Of a DNA stretch of 64,000 bases, positions 42,580 through 51,777 are shown piece after piece. Position 1 is the first letter of the stretch. Every line of letters begins with the position of its first letter. A program made the position numbers and the translations under genes. Under the pieces are notes generated by a model. That model worked only from the letters and a program-made list of their open reading frames with translations. It had not been told where the DNA came from and searched no databases. This DNA is from JAXLQL01 sp046331625 (GTDB lineage: Bacteria > Acidobacteriota > Terriglobia > Bryobacterales > Bryobacteraceae). The stretch lies in contig JAXLQL010000022.1 in assembly GCA_046331625.1 (NCBI GenBank), positions 62,001 to 126,000 of the forward strand, in the 5' to 3' direction.

Positions 42580-44319
42580 ATGAGGACCATGGCGCTGATT
42601 TGCGCCGGTGTAGCTTTCGGGCAAAGCTACAGCGGCTTGGCGACCGACTCCACCGGAGAGAGACTTGCCCTGATTTCTCCCCTCGCTCGTCCTGGCGATT
42701 CGCTCGAACGCCCCCTCGAGCGCCTGTACCGTTTCGAGCACCAGGAATTGCGAACCGTGGCGGATCTGCCCCGGGCTCCACAGGGCTGTTTCATTTCCGC
42801 CGTTTCCTTGACAACGCCGGTTTTCGCGGCCGGAAACGGATTCTTGTGGCATGACGTGACCTACTGCGGACCACGGATGCCTCTCGTTCCGATCCCGCGC
42901 ATCTGGACCGCGCATAATACCGGAATTGCGCAGTTACCGGAAACGATCTCCGGTCAGTTACAGTTCAGCCCGGAAGGGAAGTGGGCCGGAATCCAGCCGA
43001 ACGTCGAACGGTCGCCGCGCATCGTGGATCTGTCGACTGGCAAGGAAACGGTCGTGCCATCTCCCCCCGATAGCACCCGTAGATTGGCGCTGGCCTCGTC
43101 GAGACACGCGATTTCGTCGAACGGCGGCGCCATCTTGCTCGAGCGCGCGTTTCCGCCGTTGCCCGTGGAAGACAACGTACGCGCCTTCTTGTGGCAATCG
43201 GGAAAGCTCGGTGCGTTTGGACTACCTGGAGTTCGCGAATGCGTGCTCGATCCGCGCGAACGCTATATGCTGTGTGCGTTGACTGACCGCTTCGTCTCGA
43301 TCGACCTGACATCCGGGCGAGAGTCGACGCTGGCTACCGGCGAGCGGTTTCAACCGAGCCTCAGCGGCGATGGCGCAACGCTATTGCTGCAGTCCGATGG
43401 CGCCCTCCGCCTGTTCGCCATGCCGCGCGGCGAGGAGACGCAGAGCCTGCTCGACGATGCCTTCGACAGCACGATCTCGAGCGATGGCCGCGTGGTCTAT
43501 GCCGCTTCCGCCGGTGGCAGCTTGTGGCGTTTCGATCTCGACAGGGGAGAGAAGCGCGAATGGCTGGGTCCGGCGCCGAGCTTCTTTTCGCCGCGATCTT
43601 CGTTGACTCCCGGATCGCTGTTCACGATGACCGGAAAGCTCGCACTGCCGGCTCCGGTGGAGATGACTGGCGAGGTCGCGCCGGCTTCGCTCGAGGGATT
43701 TGAGGTCCGGTTCGACGGTGAACCTTTGCCGATGTTCAAGGTTGGTCCGGCCGAACTCCGCTTTCAGATTCCGTGGGATGCCGCGCTCGACGTTACGCGG
43801 CGGGTCGAGATCCGGCACGAGCGAAATCCGCATTTCCTGGCTGCATTGTTCTCCTTCTCACCCGGGCCTGGACCCGCAGTGAGGCTCGAACACATCCCGG
43901 ATGGAATTGGCTTGCTCGCCGCCGCGCACGATGACTTTCGCGGGCCGGTAACGGTGGACGATCCGGCGCGGCCGGGCGAAACTATCCACGTCTATGCCAC
44001 CGGTCTTGGACCAACCACTACCGGCTTCTCCGAGACGGGGCGCCGGACTCCGGCCGGTGCTCATCCGGTGCTCGCTACGCCCACTTGCGCGGTCTCGCCG
44101 GCCGGCACGAACGCCTTTCGATATTCGCGCGAGCCTGCCACTGTTGTTTACGCTGGCTTGGCGGGTGATTTATTGGGTCTTTACCAGATCGATGTCACGT
44201 TGCCCATGACCCTGAGCGGCGGCACTTACGCGGCCGGACCGAAGAAGGTCGGCAATTACGCCTATCTCTTCTGCGGCTACGGGGACGATAACGATCAGGT
44301 GGAATTCCCCGTCAGGTAG
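42580..44319 (+). CDS. Secreted beta-propeller-like protein with Solibacter-type C-terminal domain
   Basis: 579 residues with a short signal (MRTMALICAGVAFGQ). The middle (about 30-340) has WD40/TolB-like strand repeats (LQFSPEGKWAGIQ, TISSDGRVVYAASAGG, LSGDGATLLLQSDG). The C-terminal region (about 345-579) is the Solibacter-type domain of unknown function: PGETIHVYATGLGPTTTGF, VVYAGLAGDLLGLYQIDVTLP. This family is concentrated in Solibacter relatives and is a key clue to the host lineage. The protein presumably acts outside the inner membrane; no catalytic residues are evident. It diverges from the VWFA gene with a 63-bp gap. Confidence 0.82.
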   Translation: MRTMALICAGVAFGQSYSGLATDSTGERLALISPLARPGDSLERPLERLYRFEHQELRTVADLPRAPQGCFISAVSLTTPVFAAGNGFLWHDVTYCGPRMPLVPIPRIWTAHNTGIAQLPETISGQLQFSPEGKWAGIQPNVERSPRIVDLSTGKETVVPSPPDSTRRLALASSRHAISSNGGAILLERAFPPLPVEDNVRAFLWQSGKLGAFGLPGVRECVLDPRERYMLCALTDRFVSIDLTSGRESTLATGERFQPSLSGDGATLLLQSDGALRLFAMPRGEETQSLLDDAFDSTISSDGRVVYAASAGGSLWRFDLDRGEKREWLGPAPSFFSPRSSLTPGSLFTMTGKLALPAPVEMTGEVAPASLEGFEVRFDGEPLPMFKVGPAELRFQIPWDAALDVTRRVEIRHERNPHFLAALFSFSPGPGPAVRLEHIPDGIGLLAAAHDDFRGPVTVDDPARPGETIHVYATGLGPTTTGFSETGRRTPAGAHPVLATPTCAVSPAGTNAFRYSREPATVVYAGLAGDLLGLYQIDVTLPMTLSGGTYAAGPKKVGNYAYLFCGYGDDNDQVEFPVR

Positions 44320-44352
44320 CCGCTCCTGAGCTTCTTTGCCGACCGTTCGTCT

Positions 44353-44398
44353 CCGTGTAGGGCGGGCTTCAGCCTGCGCGGGACTTCAGTCCCGCTTT
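44353..44398. repeat. Short palindromic dispersed repeat (REP-like) overlapping a gene end
   Basis: GTGTAGGGCGGGCTTCAGCC followed by TGC and the palindrome GCGGGACT-tc-AGTCCCGC (44378-44395). It contains the stop codon and last codons of the formate dehydrogenase gene on the minus strand. Confidence 0.85.
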
Positions 44399-47038
44399 CT
44401 CCACCCGCACCGCCGTCACCTTGTACTCCGGCGCGGCCGTCCAACTATCTCGATAGGGACCCGTCACCTCATTCAGAAACACCTTCGTGCAATGAAACGT
44501 GGCGAACGCCTGCCCGCGCGCGACCGCCTCGGTAATCCGCGCAGGCAACTCCGCGGACCCGTATCGGCTCGTCACCCGGACCCGTTCTCCGCCGCCGATC
44601 CCGAGCGCGCGCGCGTCTTCCGCGCACAGATCGAGCGTATCGCTCGGACGGAACGCCGCGTTCGCTGTCCGCATTGTCATCGTTCCCGCGTTGAACTGGA
44701 AGAGCGTGCGACCGGTAGTGAGCAGCAGCGGGAACTCCGCCGAGACCGCTTCGGCCGGTGGCCTCCACGGGATCGAGCGCAATGCTGCCCGAGGTCCGCT
44801 GGGGAAGGTGCGCTCGTGCAGGATCGCGGTACCGGGATGATCTTCGCTCGGGCAAGGCCATTGCAGCCCCCCCCGCTCCAGCCGCTCGTAACTCATGCCC
44901 GCGCCTGCCTTCCACAGGCTCCGCACTTCGTTCCAGATCTGCTCGGCGCTTCGGAACTCGAAGCCACTCACTCCCATCGCGCGAGCTACCGCGCATACGA
45001 TCTCCCAATCGGATCGCGAGTCACCTACGGGCGCGATGGATTTGCGCACACGTTGCACACGCCGCTCGGCATTCATGAACGTACCGTCTTTTTCGAATGA
45101 CGAAGCCGCGGGCAGGAACACCGTGCCGAACTCGCGCGCGGTTTCGTTGAGGAACAGATCCTGCACGATCACCAGCTCGAGCTGCCCGAGCGCATGGCGC
45201 GTGGCCGCGGCATCGGCATTGGTGAGCAACACATCGTAGCCGATGGTCCATAGCGCAGCCAAGTCACCGCGGCCCGCTGCGTCCATCATGCTCATCATGT
45301 TCTTGCCGCGCGTCGCTGGAACGGGTGCGCCCCAGACACGCTCCGCCACTTCGCGGCCCGCGTCGAGCGTCGCGTATCCGGCCAAGTGCTCCGGCTCGCA
45401 GCCCATGTGCGCCGAGCCCTGCACGTTGTTCTGCCCCCGCAGCGGATTCACGCCGGCGCCCGGCTTGCCGAAGTTCCCCGTCAGCAGTGCGAGATTCACC
45501 AGGCACATCACGCCCTCGGTGCCTTGCCCGTGCTCGGTGACGCCGAGCCCGTGGATCATCATCGCCGGCTTCGCCGCCGCATATACCCGCGCCGCTTCGC
45601 GCACACGATCAGCCGCAATGCCGCACTCGCGCTCCACACGCTCCGGAGTCCATTCGCGGATGAAATCGCGAAACGCGGGCCAATCGCAGACGCGCTCGTC
45701 CACGAAAGCAGGGTCGAACAGCCCTTCCTCGACGATCACGTGCGCCATCGCGTTCAGCACCGCCACGTTCGTCCCCGGCCGCACTGGGAGCCACACGTCA
45801 GCCATGCCGGCCAGTTCCGTCGCGCGCGGATCACCCACGATCAGCTTCGCGCCTCGCAGTGCCGCTTGCCGGATCCGCGCTCCCACCACCGGATGATTCT
45901 CGGTCGGGTTGGCGCCGAAGACGAAGATGCAGGCCGCGCGTTCGATATCGTCGAACGAGTTGGTGGCCGCGCCGGTGCCGAGCATCGCGTTCATCGCCGC
46001 GGCTGTGGGAGCATGGCAGACGCGCGCGCAGCAATCCACGTTGTTGGTCCCGAGCGCCACGCGCGCGAACTTCTGCGTCACGTAGTTCTCTTCATTCGTG
46101 GCCCGAGCCGAGCCGAGAACCCCGATCGAATCCGCTCCGCGAGACCCGCGAATCCGCGTCAACTCGCGCGCCACGAAGTCGACCGCCTCTTCCCACCCCA
46201 CCGCTTGCCACTCGCCGCCGTGCCGGATCATCGGATGCGTCACGCGATCCTGGGCATGCACGAAGTCGAACGCATAGCGGCCCTTCACGCACAAGTGGCC
46301 CTTGCTCACCGGAGCATCGGGCACGGGTTTCGCCGACACCAGCCGCCCACCGGCGGACCCGGCCAGCATCTCGCATCCCGTGCCGCAGTAAGGGCACGTG
46401 GTGCGCGTCCACTCCACCACCAGGGGACGCTCGGCCAGCAGCTTGTCTTCCAGCGCTCCGGTGGGGCACGTGTCCACACAAGCGCCGCAGCTTACGCAGT
46501 TGCTCTCGGAGAGCGGTTGGTCGCGCCCCGCCACGATCCGCGTCCGATCGGCGCGGTTTCGCACGTTCCATACGAACTGGCCTTGCAACTCGGCGCAGAT
46601 CCGCACGCAGCGATAACAGTAGATGCAGCGCGACATGTCCACGGCGATGTAGGGATGCGATGTGTCGGCCTTCGCGTCAGCGCCCTTGGCTTCGATCCCG
46701 TAGTGACGCATCCACCGGTGCAGCGGTTTGTCGGGCCACTCCGCCGCCGCATGCGCCGGATAGCGCTCCGCCAGCACGCCCAGCACCGCGCGCCGCTCGG
46801 CTTCGATCTCCGGCGCATGCGTGCGGACCTCCATCCCGTCCCGCGCCGCCGTCACGCACGACGCCACCGCGCGTGGATCATCCCCCACTTGCACCAGACA
46901 CATGCGGCAACTGCCGCAGGGTGACACTCGGTCATCGTGACATAGCGTAGGCATCTCGACGCCCGCAGCCCGAATCGCATCGAGTATCGATGCCGGTTCC
47001 GTCATTTCCACCGGCTTGCCATCCACTGAGACACGCAT
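44369..47038 (-). CDS. Formate dehydrogenase alpha subunit (molybdopterin, Cys type)
   Basis: An 889-residue bis-MGD oxidoreductase that would oxidise formate to CO2 in the cytoplasm; no export signal. The N-terminal 2Fe-2S domain has C33, C41, C44, C47; further clusters are CIYCYRCVRIC, CVSCGACVDTC and CPYCGTGC. The catalytic Cys lies in NNVDCCARVCHAPT, so it is not a selenocysteine enzyme. The order 2Fe-2S, ferredoxin, molybdopterin domain matches NAD-linked FdsA/FdhA proteins (890-980 residues). No FdsB/FdsG or FdhD-type genes are adjacent, so the electron acceptor partner must be elsewhere. The last residues (AGLKSRAG) are encoded by an inserted palindromic repeat. Confidence 0.9.
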   Translation of the reverse strand: MRVSVDGKPVEMTEPASILDAIRAAGVEMPTLCHDDRVSPCGSCRMCLVQVGDDPRAVASCVTAARDGMEVRTHAPEIEAERRAVLGVLAERYPAHAAAEWPDKPLHRWMRHYGIEAKGADAKADTSHPYIAVDMSRCIYCYRCVRICAELQGQFVWNVRNRADRTRIVAGRDQPLSESNCVSCGACVDTCPTGALEDKLLAERPLVVEWTRTTCPYCGTGCEMLAGSAGGRLVSAKPVPDAPVSKGHLCVKGRYAFDFVHAQDRVTHPMIRHGGEWQAVGWEEAVDFVARELTRIRGSRGADSIGVLGSARATNEENYVTQKFARVALGTNNVDCCARVCHAPTAAAMNAMLGTGAATNSFDDIERAACIFVFGANPTENHPVVGARIRQAALRGAKLIVGDPRATELAGMADVWLPVRPGTNVAVLNAMAHVIVEEGLFDPAFVDERVCDWPAFRDFIREWTPERVERECGIAADRVREAARVYAAAKPAMMIHGLGVTEHGQGTEGVMCLVNLALLTGNFGKPGAGVNPLRGQNNVQGSAHMGCEPEHLAGYATLDAGREVAERVWGAPVPATRGKNMMSMMDAAGRGDLAALWTIGYDVLLTNADAAATRHALGQLELVIVQDLFLNETAREFGTVFLPAASSFEKDGTFMNAERRVQRVRKSIAPVGDSRSDWEIVCAVARAMGVSGFEFRSAEQIWNEVRSLWKAGAGMSYERLERGGLQWPCPSEDHPGTAILHERTFPSGPRAALRSIPWRPPAEAVSAEFPLLLTTGRTLFQFNAGTMTMRTANAAFRPSDTLDLCAEDARALGIGGGERVRVTSRYGSAELPARITEAVARGQAFATFHCTKVFLNEVTGPYRDSWTAAPEYKVTAVRVEKAGLKSRAG

Positions 47039-47082
47039 GCACCTATTGTGATTGCAATCGGCGTGCCAGTAAACTAGGCAAG

Positions 47083-48690
47083 ATGAATCGCCGGCTCGCC
47101 ACGCTCCTCTTTGCCCCGCTCTGCTTCGCCCAAGACTGGGACCTGCTCGTCACCGGCGCACGCATCGCCGACGGCACCGGGAATCCTTCGTACATCGGCG
47201 ACCTCGCCGTCAAAGGCAATCGCATCGCCGCGATGGGCAAGCTCTCCGGCCGCGCCAAGCGCGTCATCGACGGCAAGGGACTCGTCCTCGCGCCCGGCTT
47301 CATCGACATGCATAACCATTCCGACAACTCGATCGTCGTGGATGGCAACGCGCAATCGATGATCCGCCAGGGCGTCACCACGATGATCTTCGGCGAAGGC
47401 GGATCGGCCGCGCCATCGAAGGACTACGGGCGGTTCCGCGATTACTGGTCGAAGCTGCTCTCGCAGGGCATCTCCACCAACGTCGGTTCCTACGTGGGCT
47501 CCTCGGAGATCTGGACGTGGGTGCGCGGTCCAAAGGCGGGTCCGCCAACGAGCGAAGAGCTGCAGCGCATGCAGCAGGAGGTGATCCGGGCGATGGAAGA
47601 TGGCGCGCTCGGCGTGGCGAGCTCTCTCTCGGGACCTCCCGGCTCGTGGATCGACACCGGTACGCTCGTCGCCATGTGCCAGGAAGCTTCGCGCTTCGGC
47701 GGCATCTACTCGACGCACATGCGCACCGAGGGCTTCGGCGTGTTCGAGTCAGTGGCTGAGGCGATCGAGATCGGGCGCCGCGCGAACGTACCGGTCGACA
47801 TCATTCACCTGAAGCTCGCCGAGCACAAGCTGTGGGGCAAGATGCCCGAGCTCATCGCCACCATCGCCAACGCCCGCCGCAACGGCCAGCAGGTGGAAGC
47901 GCATGTCTATCCGTATCGTGCTGGGCAAAACAATCTCTCGAGCATCATTCCGCCGTGGGCGCACGAGGGCGGGCGTGAGGCGCTGATCAAGCGGCTGCAG
48001 GATCCGTCGCTCAAGGCGCGCTTGGTCAGCGAAATCGAGAATGGCATTCCCGGGACTAACTGGTACAACCACTACACGGCCACCGGATCGTGGGAGGGCA
48101 TGTTACTCGTTTCGTTCTCGAATCCGGCGTACAAGAAGTATGAGGGCAAGCGCATGAACCAGCTCATTGACGGCCTTGGTCTGCCGCCAATTGACGCTCT
48201 GTTCAAGACGCTTATCGACAACAACGGATCGACGCCCACGGTCTACTTCCATCATTCGGAAGACGACATGCGATATGCGCTGAAGCAGTCGTTCGTCTCG
48301 GTCGGTTCCGATGGAACGGCGGTGGCCACGGAGGGTCCGCTGGCGCGGAATCATCCGCATCCGCGCTATTACGGCACGTTTCCGCGTATTCTCGGACGCT
48401 ATGTTCGGGACGAGAAAGTGATCACGCTCGAAGAGGCGATCCGCAAGATGACCTCGGCGAACGCAGCCAAGGTCCACGTGTATGACCGCGGATTGCTGCG
48501 CCCCGGCATGATGGCAGATCTTACGCTATTCGATCCGGAAACGGTGATTGACAACTCGACTTATGAGAATCCGCACCGTTACGCGAGCGGGATCACTTAT
48601 GTGGTAGTGAACGGCACGCTGGTGCTCGATCACGAGAAGCATCTCGGCACGCGGCCGGGGATGATCGTATATGGGCAGGGGAAGCGGTGA
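47083..48690 (+). CDS. Secreted D-aminoacylase / N-acyl-D-amino-acid deacylase-like amidohydrolase
   Basis: 535 residues with a signal peptide (MNRRLATLLFAPLCFAQ). Amidohydrolase-superfamily TIM barrel: metal motif PGFIDMHNHSDN (HxH plus second-shell Asp), GGIYSTHMRTEG (His), VDIIHLKLAEH (His), and SVGSDGTAVA (Asp). The N-terminal LLVTGARIADGTGNPSYIGDLAVKGNRIA and C-terminal RPGMMADLTLFDPETV beta-sandwich elements match D-aminoacylases and dihydropyrimidinase-like proteins. It would release D-amino acids from N-acyl forms, perhaps cell-wall fragments. ATG 47083 begins the signal peptide; the frame also opens at 46990. It diverges from the formate dehydrogenase gene with a 44-bp gap. Confidence 0.87.
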   Translation: MNRRLATLLFAPLCFAQDWDLLVTGARIADGTGNPSYIGDLAVKGNRIAAMGKLSGRAKRVIDGKGLVLAPGFIDMHNHSDNSIVVDGNAQSMIRQGVTTMIFGEGGSAAPSKDYGRFRDYWSKLLSQGISTNVGSYVGSSEIWTWVRGPKAGPPTSEELQRMQQEVIRAMEDGALGVASSLSGPPGSWIDTGTLVAMCQEASRFGGIYSTHMRTEGFGVFESVAEAIEIGRRANVPVDIIHLKLAEHKLWGKMPELIATIANARRNGQQVEAHVYPYRAGQNNLSSIIPPWAHEGGREALIKRLQDPSLKARLVSEIENGIPGTNWYNHYTATGSWEGMLLVSFSNPAYKKYEGKRMNQLIDGLGLPPIDALFKTLIDNNGSTPTVYFHHSEDDMRYALKQSFVSVGSDGTAVATEGPLARNHPHPRYYGTFPRILGRYVRDEKVITLEEAIRKMTSANAAKVHVYDRGLLRPGMMADLTLFDPETVIDNSTYENPHRYASGITYVVVNGTLVLDHEKHLGTRPGMIVYGQGKR

Positions 48691-48691
48691 T

Positions 48692-49255
48692 TCAGAGGAC
48701 GCCGGCGTAGACATCGGCAAGCCTGAGCTCAATTCCGAGGGAGGTGAGCTCGGCTGTGCTGTCGAGCCCTTCGAAGCTCGAGAGAAGCCACTTGTTATCT
48801 GGCGTCCTCCGGAAGATCTCGATAAGCGGCCGGTCCTGCGCCACCAGCACGTACTCCCCGAGCGACTCGAGTCCGCGATAGGCGGCGAATTTCTCGCCAT
48901 AGTCGTAGTTCGCCGTCGATGGTGACAGGATCTCGATAATCACTTTCGGGTTGGTCACCGTATCGGTGTGATCGTCGGTATAGACAGCTTTCCCGCAGAT
49001 CACGAGGAGATCCGAGTAGACGTATTTCCTGGCACTGACACGAACCCGCAAAGGGGCCATATACCCGGCGCACGGTCCATCCTCGAGAGCATTGCCCAAC
49101 TGGCGAGCCAGTCTGAAGCCTATCTGCGCATGCGCGCCGCTCACGGCGACCATCGGGAACATCTCGCCATCGTGGTACTCGCTCTTCAGTTCCGCCGCCC
49201 GGTCAATCGCCAGATAGTCCTCTACCGAAAGCCTGGGAATCGCTGCCGCGCTCAT
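48692..49255 (-). CDS. Uma2-family (DUF820) putative endonuclease
   Basis: 187 residues with the PD-(D/E)XK-like core of the Uma2 family: SVEDYLAID at the start, ELKSEYHDGEMFPM near 22, YVYSDLLVICG (active-site Asp) near 77 and PKVIIEILSPSTANYDYGEKFAAYR (Glu) near 102. The family is found in many copies in cyanobacteria and other bacteria; its biological role is unclear and it is often predicted to be transposon-derived. ATG 49255 begins the conserved domain; the frame extends to 49363. It is convergent with the amidohydrolase gene, one base apart. Confidence 0.82.
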   Translation of the reverse strand: MSAAAIPRLSVEDYLAIDRAAELKSEYHDGEMFPMVAVSGAHAQIGFRLARQLGNALEDGPCAGYMAPLRVRVSARKYVYSDLLVICGKAVYTDDHTDTVTNPKVIIEILSPSTANYDYGEKFAAYRGLESLGEYVLVAQDRPLIEIFRRTPDNKWLLSSFEGLDSTAELTSLGIELRLADVYAGVL

Positions 49256-49302
49256 ACATCTCAGTCTACACCCGATCGGGAGCACGCGAACCGAGGCGCG
49301 CG

Positions 49303-50799
49303 CTACTGTTCGCGTACTAAGATGAGCCCCCGGCCAATCGAGTTCTCCGTCGTCTGCTGCCACAGGAGATACAACTGATTCCCGGGTGTGAACCGCGCCT
49401 GGACGCTGGCGAACGCAGAATCGAACGTGTCATCCGGGTTGGCTGGCTTCACCGCGCACGTCGACCAGTTCGACAGATCGCTCGAACGCGAGATCTTCAC
49501 GCCCACGCAACGATCGTTGTCCTGACCGCAATTGCGCCCGAACGGGACCACGCCGCGACCCTGCGAGTCCACCGCCAGATCGAACGGTACGCCCACGCAG
49601 TGGTTGCCGCCATCGGTGGGCAGGAGCGCGGGCGATTGCCAAAACCCGCCGCCGTTGTCGGAGCGCACGACGTGGTCGGCCTCGTAGTCAGTGGTGTCCG
49701 CTTGATACAGAATCCGCGGCTGCGCTCCTTGATAGGTGAGTCTGACGTCGACAAAGTCCGCTTGGCGGCCGTTGGTGTCCGTTACCTTGACGGCGTTGGC
49801 ATCGCCCACACGCCAGAACGCTACGATGCGGTCGTAGTCGGAGTTCGAGTCGGCGAGCCAATAAGCGATGGCCGGCACGCCGTTCGCGTCGAGTGCGAGG
49901 GACGTGGAAACGACGGCTGAGCCCACCGCGGATCCCGGCACTGCGGGCACCTTGCGCTCGGTCCACTGGGCCGCATCGCCGGCGTATTTGCCGGTGAGGT
50001 AAAGCGTGCCGTCATAGTCGCGATTGAACGAAAGATGCAGCGCTCCGCCGGCCAAGGCGAGCGACGGCGAGGCGATCACTTGCTCGCCGAACTTCACGGC
50101 GACCTTCTTATTCCAAGCCACGCCATCGCTCGAAAGGAAGAGCACTAAGTTGCCGCTCGGCATTTCTTCAGCGGCGATGGCCCAAGTTCCGTTCGAGCGG
50201 TCTTGCGCGAGCGACATCGGGGTATGAAACGAGTTGAAGATGTCACCGGCCACGGCCACCTTGACGCTCGGATTCCAACTGTACCGCGCGCGGTTCCAGC
50301 TCTGGAACCAGAGCTCGCCCTCGTTGGCGGCGCCGGTATTGTGCGGGTCCGCGATGAGCCACGCGACGGCCGGATCGTCATTGGCGTCGAGAATCATCGA
50401 CGCGTTGCGGCCGAAAGCGGAGGGCCCGATGTTGCTGTTGACGACCTCGTCAGGCGTTCTCGCAAGCAGGCTGAATCCCACTGGCGGCGGACCGGCGGTA
50501 ACTTCATTCGAAGGGTCCGAGCTACCGGTTGGCGACGTGGCGCGTACGCGGTATTGATAGGTCTCCATCGCGTTGATCGCGGTGTCAGCGGCCGTTGTGG
50601 CGGTGGCTGTGACGGCATTCGAGTAAGTGCCGCCGAGGGTGCGGCGTTCCACCACGAAGTTCGAGCCGGAGCCGGTCCATGCAAGTTCCACCCTGCGGCT
50701 GGTGGCGGAGCGGACTTCGAGAGCCGAGGGAGCGGGTGGCGTCTGAGCGAAAGCGGCGCCGGCGAGGGCGAGCAAAGCAAGGGATCGAGTTCGAGACAA
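49303..50799 (-). CDS. Secreted fibronectin type III / sialidase-like beta-propeller protein
   Basis: About 498 residues. TTG 50799 is preceded by GGAGG with a 6-base spacing and starts a signal peptide (SRTRSLALLALAGAAFAQ). A fibronectin type III domain follows (PSALEVRSATSRRVELAWTG to YQYRVRATSPTGSSDPSNEV, about residues 22-105). The rest has repeated strands typical of sialidase/BNR-like propellers (ASMILDANDDPAVAWL, TSLALDANGVPAIAYWLAD, FDLAVDSQGRGVVPF). No sialidase Arg triad or Asp-box is certain. It is probably a secreted or surface binding protein. The frame upstream of the TTG lacks a better start. Confidence 0.75.
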   Translation of the reverse strand: MSRTRSLALLALAGAAFAQTPPAPSALEVRSATSRRVELAWTGSGSNFVVERRTLGGTYSNAVTATATTAADTAINAMETYQYRVRATSPTGSSDPSNEVTAGPPPVGFSLLARTPDEVVNSNIGPSAFGRNASMILDANDDPAVAWLIADPHNTGAANEGELWFQSWNRARYSWNPSVKVAVAGDIFNSFHTPMSLAQDRSNGTWAIAAEEMPSGNLVLFLSSDGVAWNKKVAVKFGEQVIASPSLALAGGALHLSFNRDYDGTLYLTGKYAGDAAQWTERKVPAVPGSAVGSAVVSTSLALDANGVPAIAYWLADSNSDYDRIVAFWRVGDANAVKVTDTNGRQADFVDVRLTYQGAQPRILYQADTTDYEADHVVRSDNGGGFWQSPALLPTDGGNHCVGVPFDLAVDSQGRGVVPFGRNCGQDNDRCVGVKISRSSDLSNWSTCAVKPANPDDTFDSAFASVQARFTPGNQLYLLWQQTTENSIGRGLILVREQ

Positions 50800-51269
50800 G
50801 GCGTTCCTCCAGTTGCATACGCCGGAAACGGGTGGATTTCGGCTCACCTCGCCCGCATCTGCCGCCACAAGGGGGAGGATTTCCGCCGGTCCGCCCATAC
50901 TTGGGGGGGGCGTTTTGAAAATCAGCCTTTTTCGAGCGGATTCCCCGTCGGCGGCGGACAGATCCGGAGACTGAAGTTGGCGGCGCGATGAAACTCACGA
51001 GTGAGGCGAGCCTCGTGCCGTTCGAGCGCGGCGAGCGAGTGTGAGGTGCGCGATGGGCATGCGCGGCTCGGGTTGCATCGTCAATGGACTCGACGGGTCC
51101 GGCGGAACTCAGCTGCGATCGATCGGTGGCGGTCTCCAGGCGCCACTTCCGGAAGCGCGGCATTGTGGAACTGGAGTTGCGATGATTCAGACCGGCGAGC
51201 AAATGTTGCAGGCCCAGCAGAGACGTTGTGGTAGCCTGTCCGACTCACCAATCCGCGCGTACGACTGCA
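50800..51269. other. 470-bp stretch with no convincing gene
   Basis: It holds the leader of the TTG-started gene at 50799 and short overlapping frames of poor composition. A CCGCCC / GGGGGGGCG inverted pair near 50893-50921, followed by TTTT, might form a hairpin, but I cannot assign a function. Confidence 0.5.
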
Positions 51270-51545
51270 TGGGCCCGTGGCTAAAGTCCCGTGGGCCGCG
51301 CGGCGCGGGATCTGTGCCCGCAGACGAGGCGCGAGGAGGAAGCGATGCCGGTCCAATCTCGAGCGACGAGTAACGAAGTATGCGGGCACAAACCCCGGCT
51401 GCCCAAAGGGTTGCGGCGGCATGGGGCCATCTGCCTCGTTGTGGCTCCTGTAAGATGGCCCGCATCGAATGCGTCGCCGACGCCTCGCATCTGGCCCCAT
51501 GGCGCTCGCAACGCGACCCACGCGACTTTAGCCACGGGCTGCTAG
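51270..51545 (+). mobile_element. MITE-like dispersed element, copy B (~275 bp)
   Basis: Second copy of the element at 29676-29950, same orientation and very similar over its whole length apart from scattered changes and a more variable stretch around 51340-51375. The terminal inverted repeats are GCCCGTGGCTAAAGTCCCGT on the left and, reverse-complemented, AGCAGCCCGTGGCTAAAGTC on the right. No transposase is encoded. Confidence 0.75.
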
Positions 51546-51777
51546 GAGATGGAGCATCGGCGTTGACCGCCTGTCGTCGGATAGCTCCTGAAAACTTAGC
51601 ATCGGGCGAAAGAGTGGTCCCGAAATCCCCAGAACGCCATGAGTAGCCGCACAGGTCCGCAGTGTCGTCATGCCGTGTATTCAAAAAATCGTATCGCGTT
51701 TATTTTCAGCGTCTTGCCGGGAACGATTTTGCTGGAGCCGGCCGCAGGAGGGCTAGAACGGAACTGGAGGTGAATCC

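Noticed and set aside
45386..46924. 512-codon plus-strand open frame
   Set aside because: Antisense to formate dehydrogenase, which has full cofactor motifs.
50893..50921. CCGCCC/GGGGGGGCG plus TTTT as a terminator or riboswitch part
   Set aside because: Stem is short and no plus-strand gene ends nearby; no match to a riboswitch core that I know.
51041..51373. 110-codon plus-strand frame
   Set aside because: Reads into the MITE-like element; no ribosome site or family.
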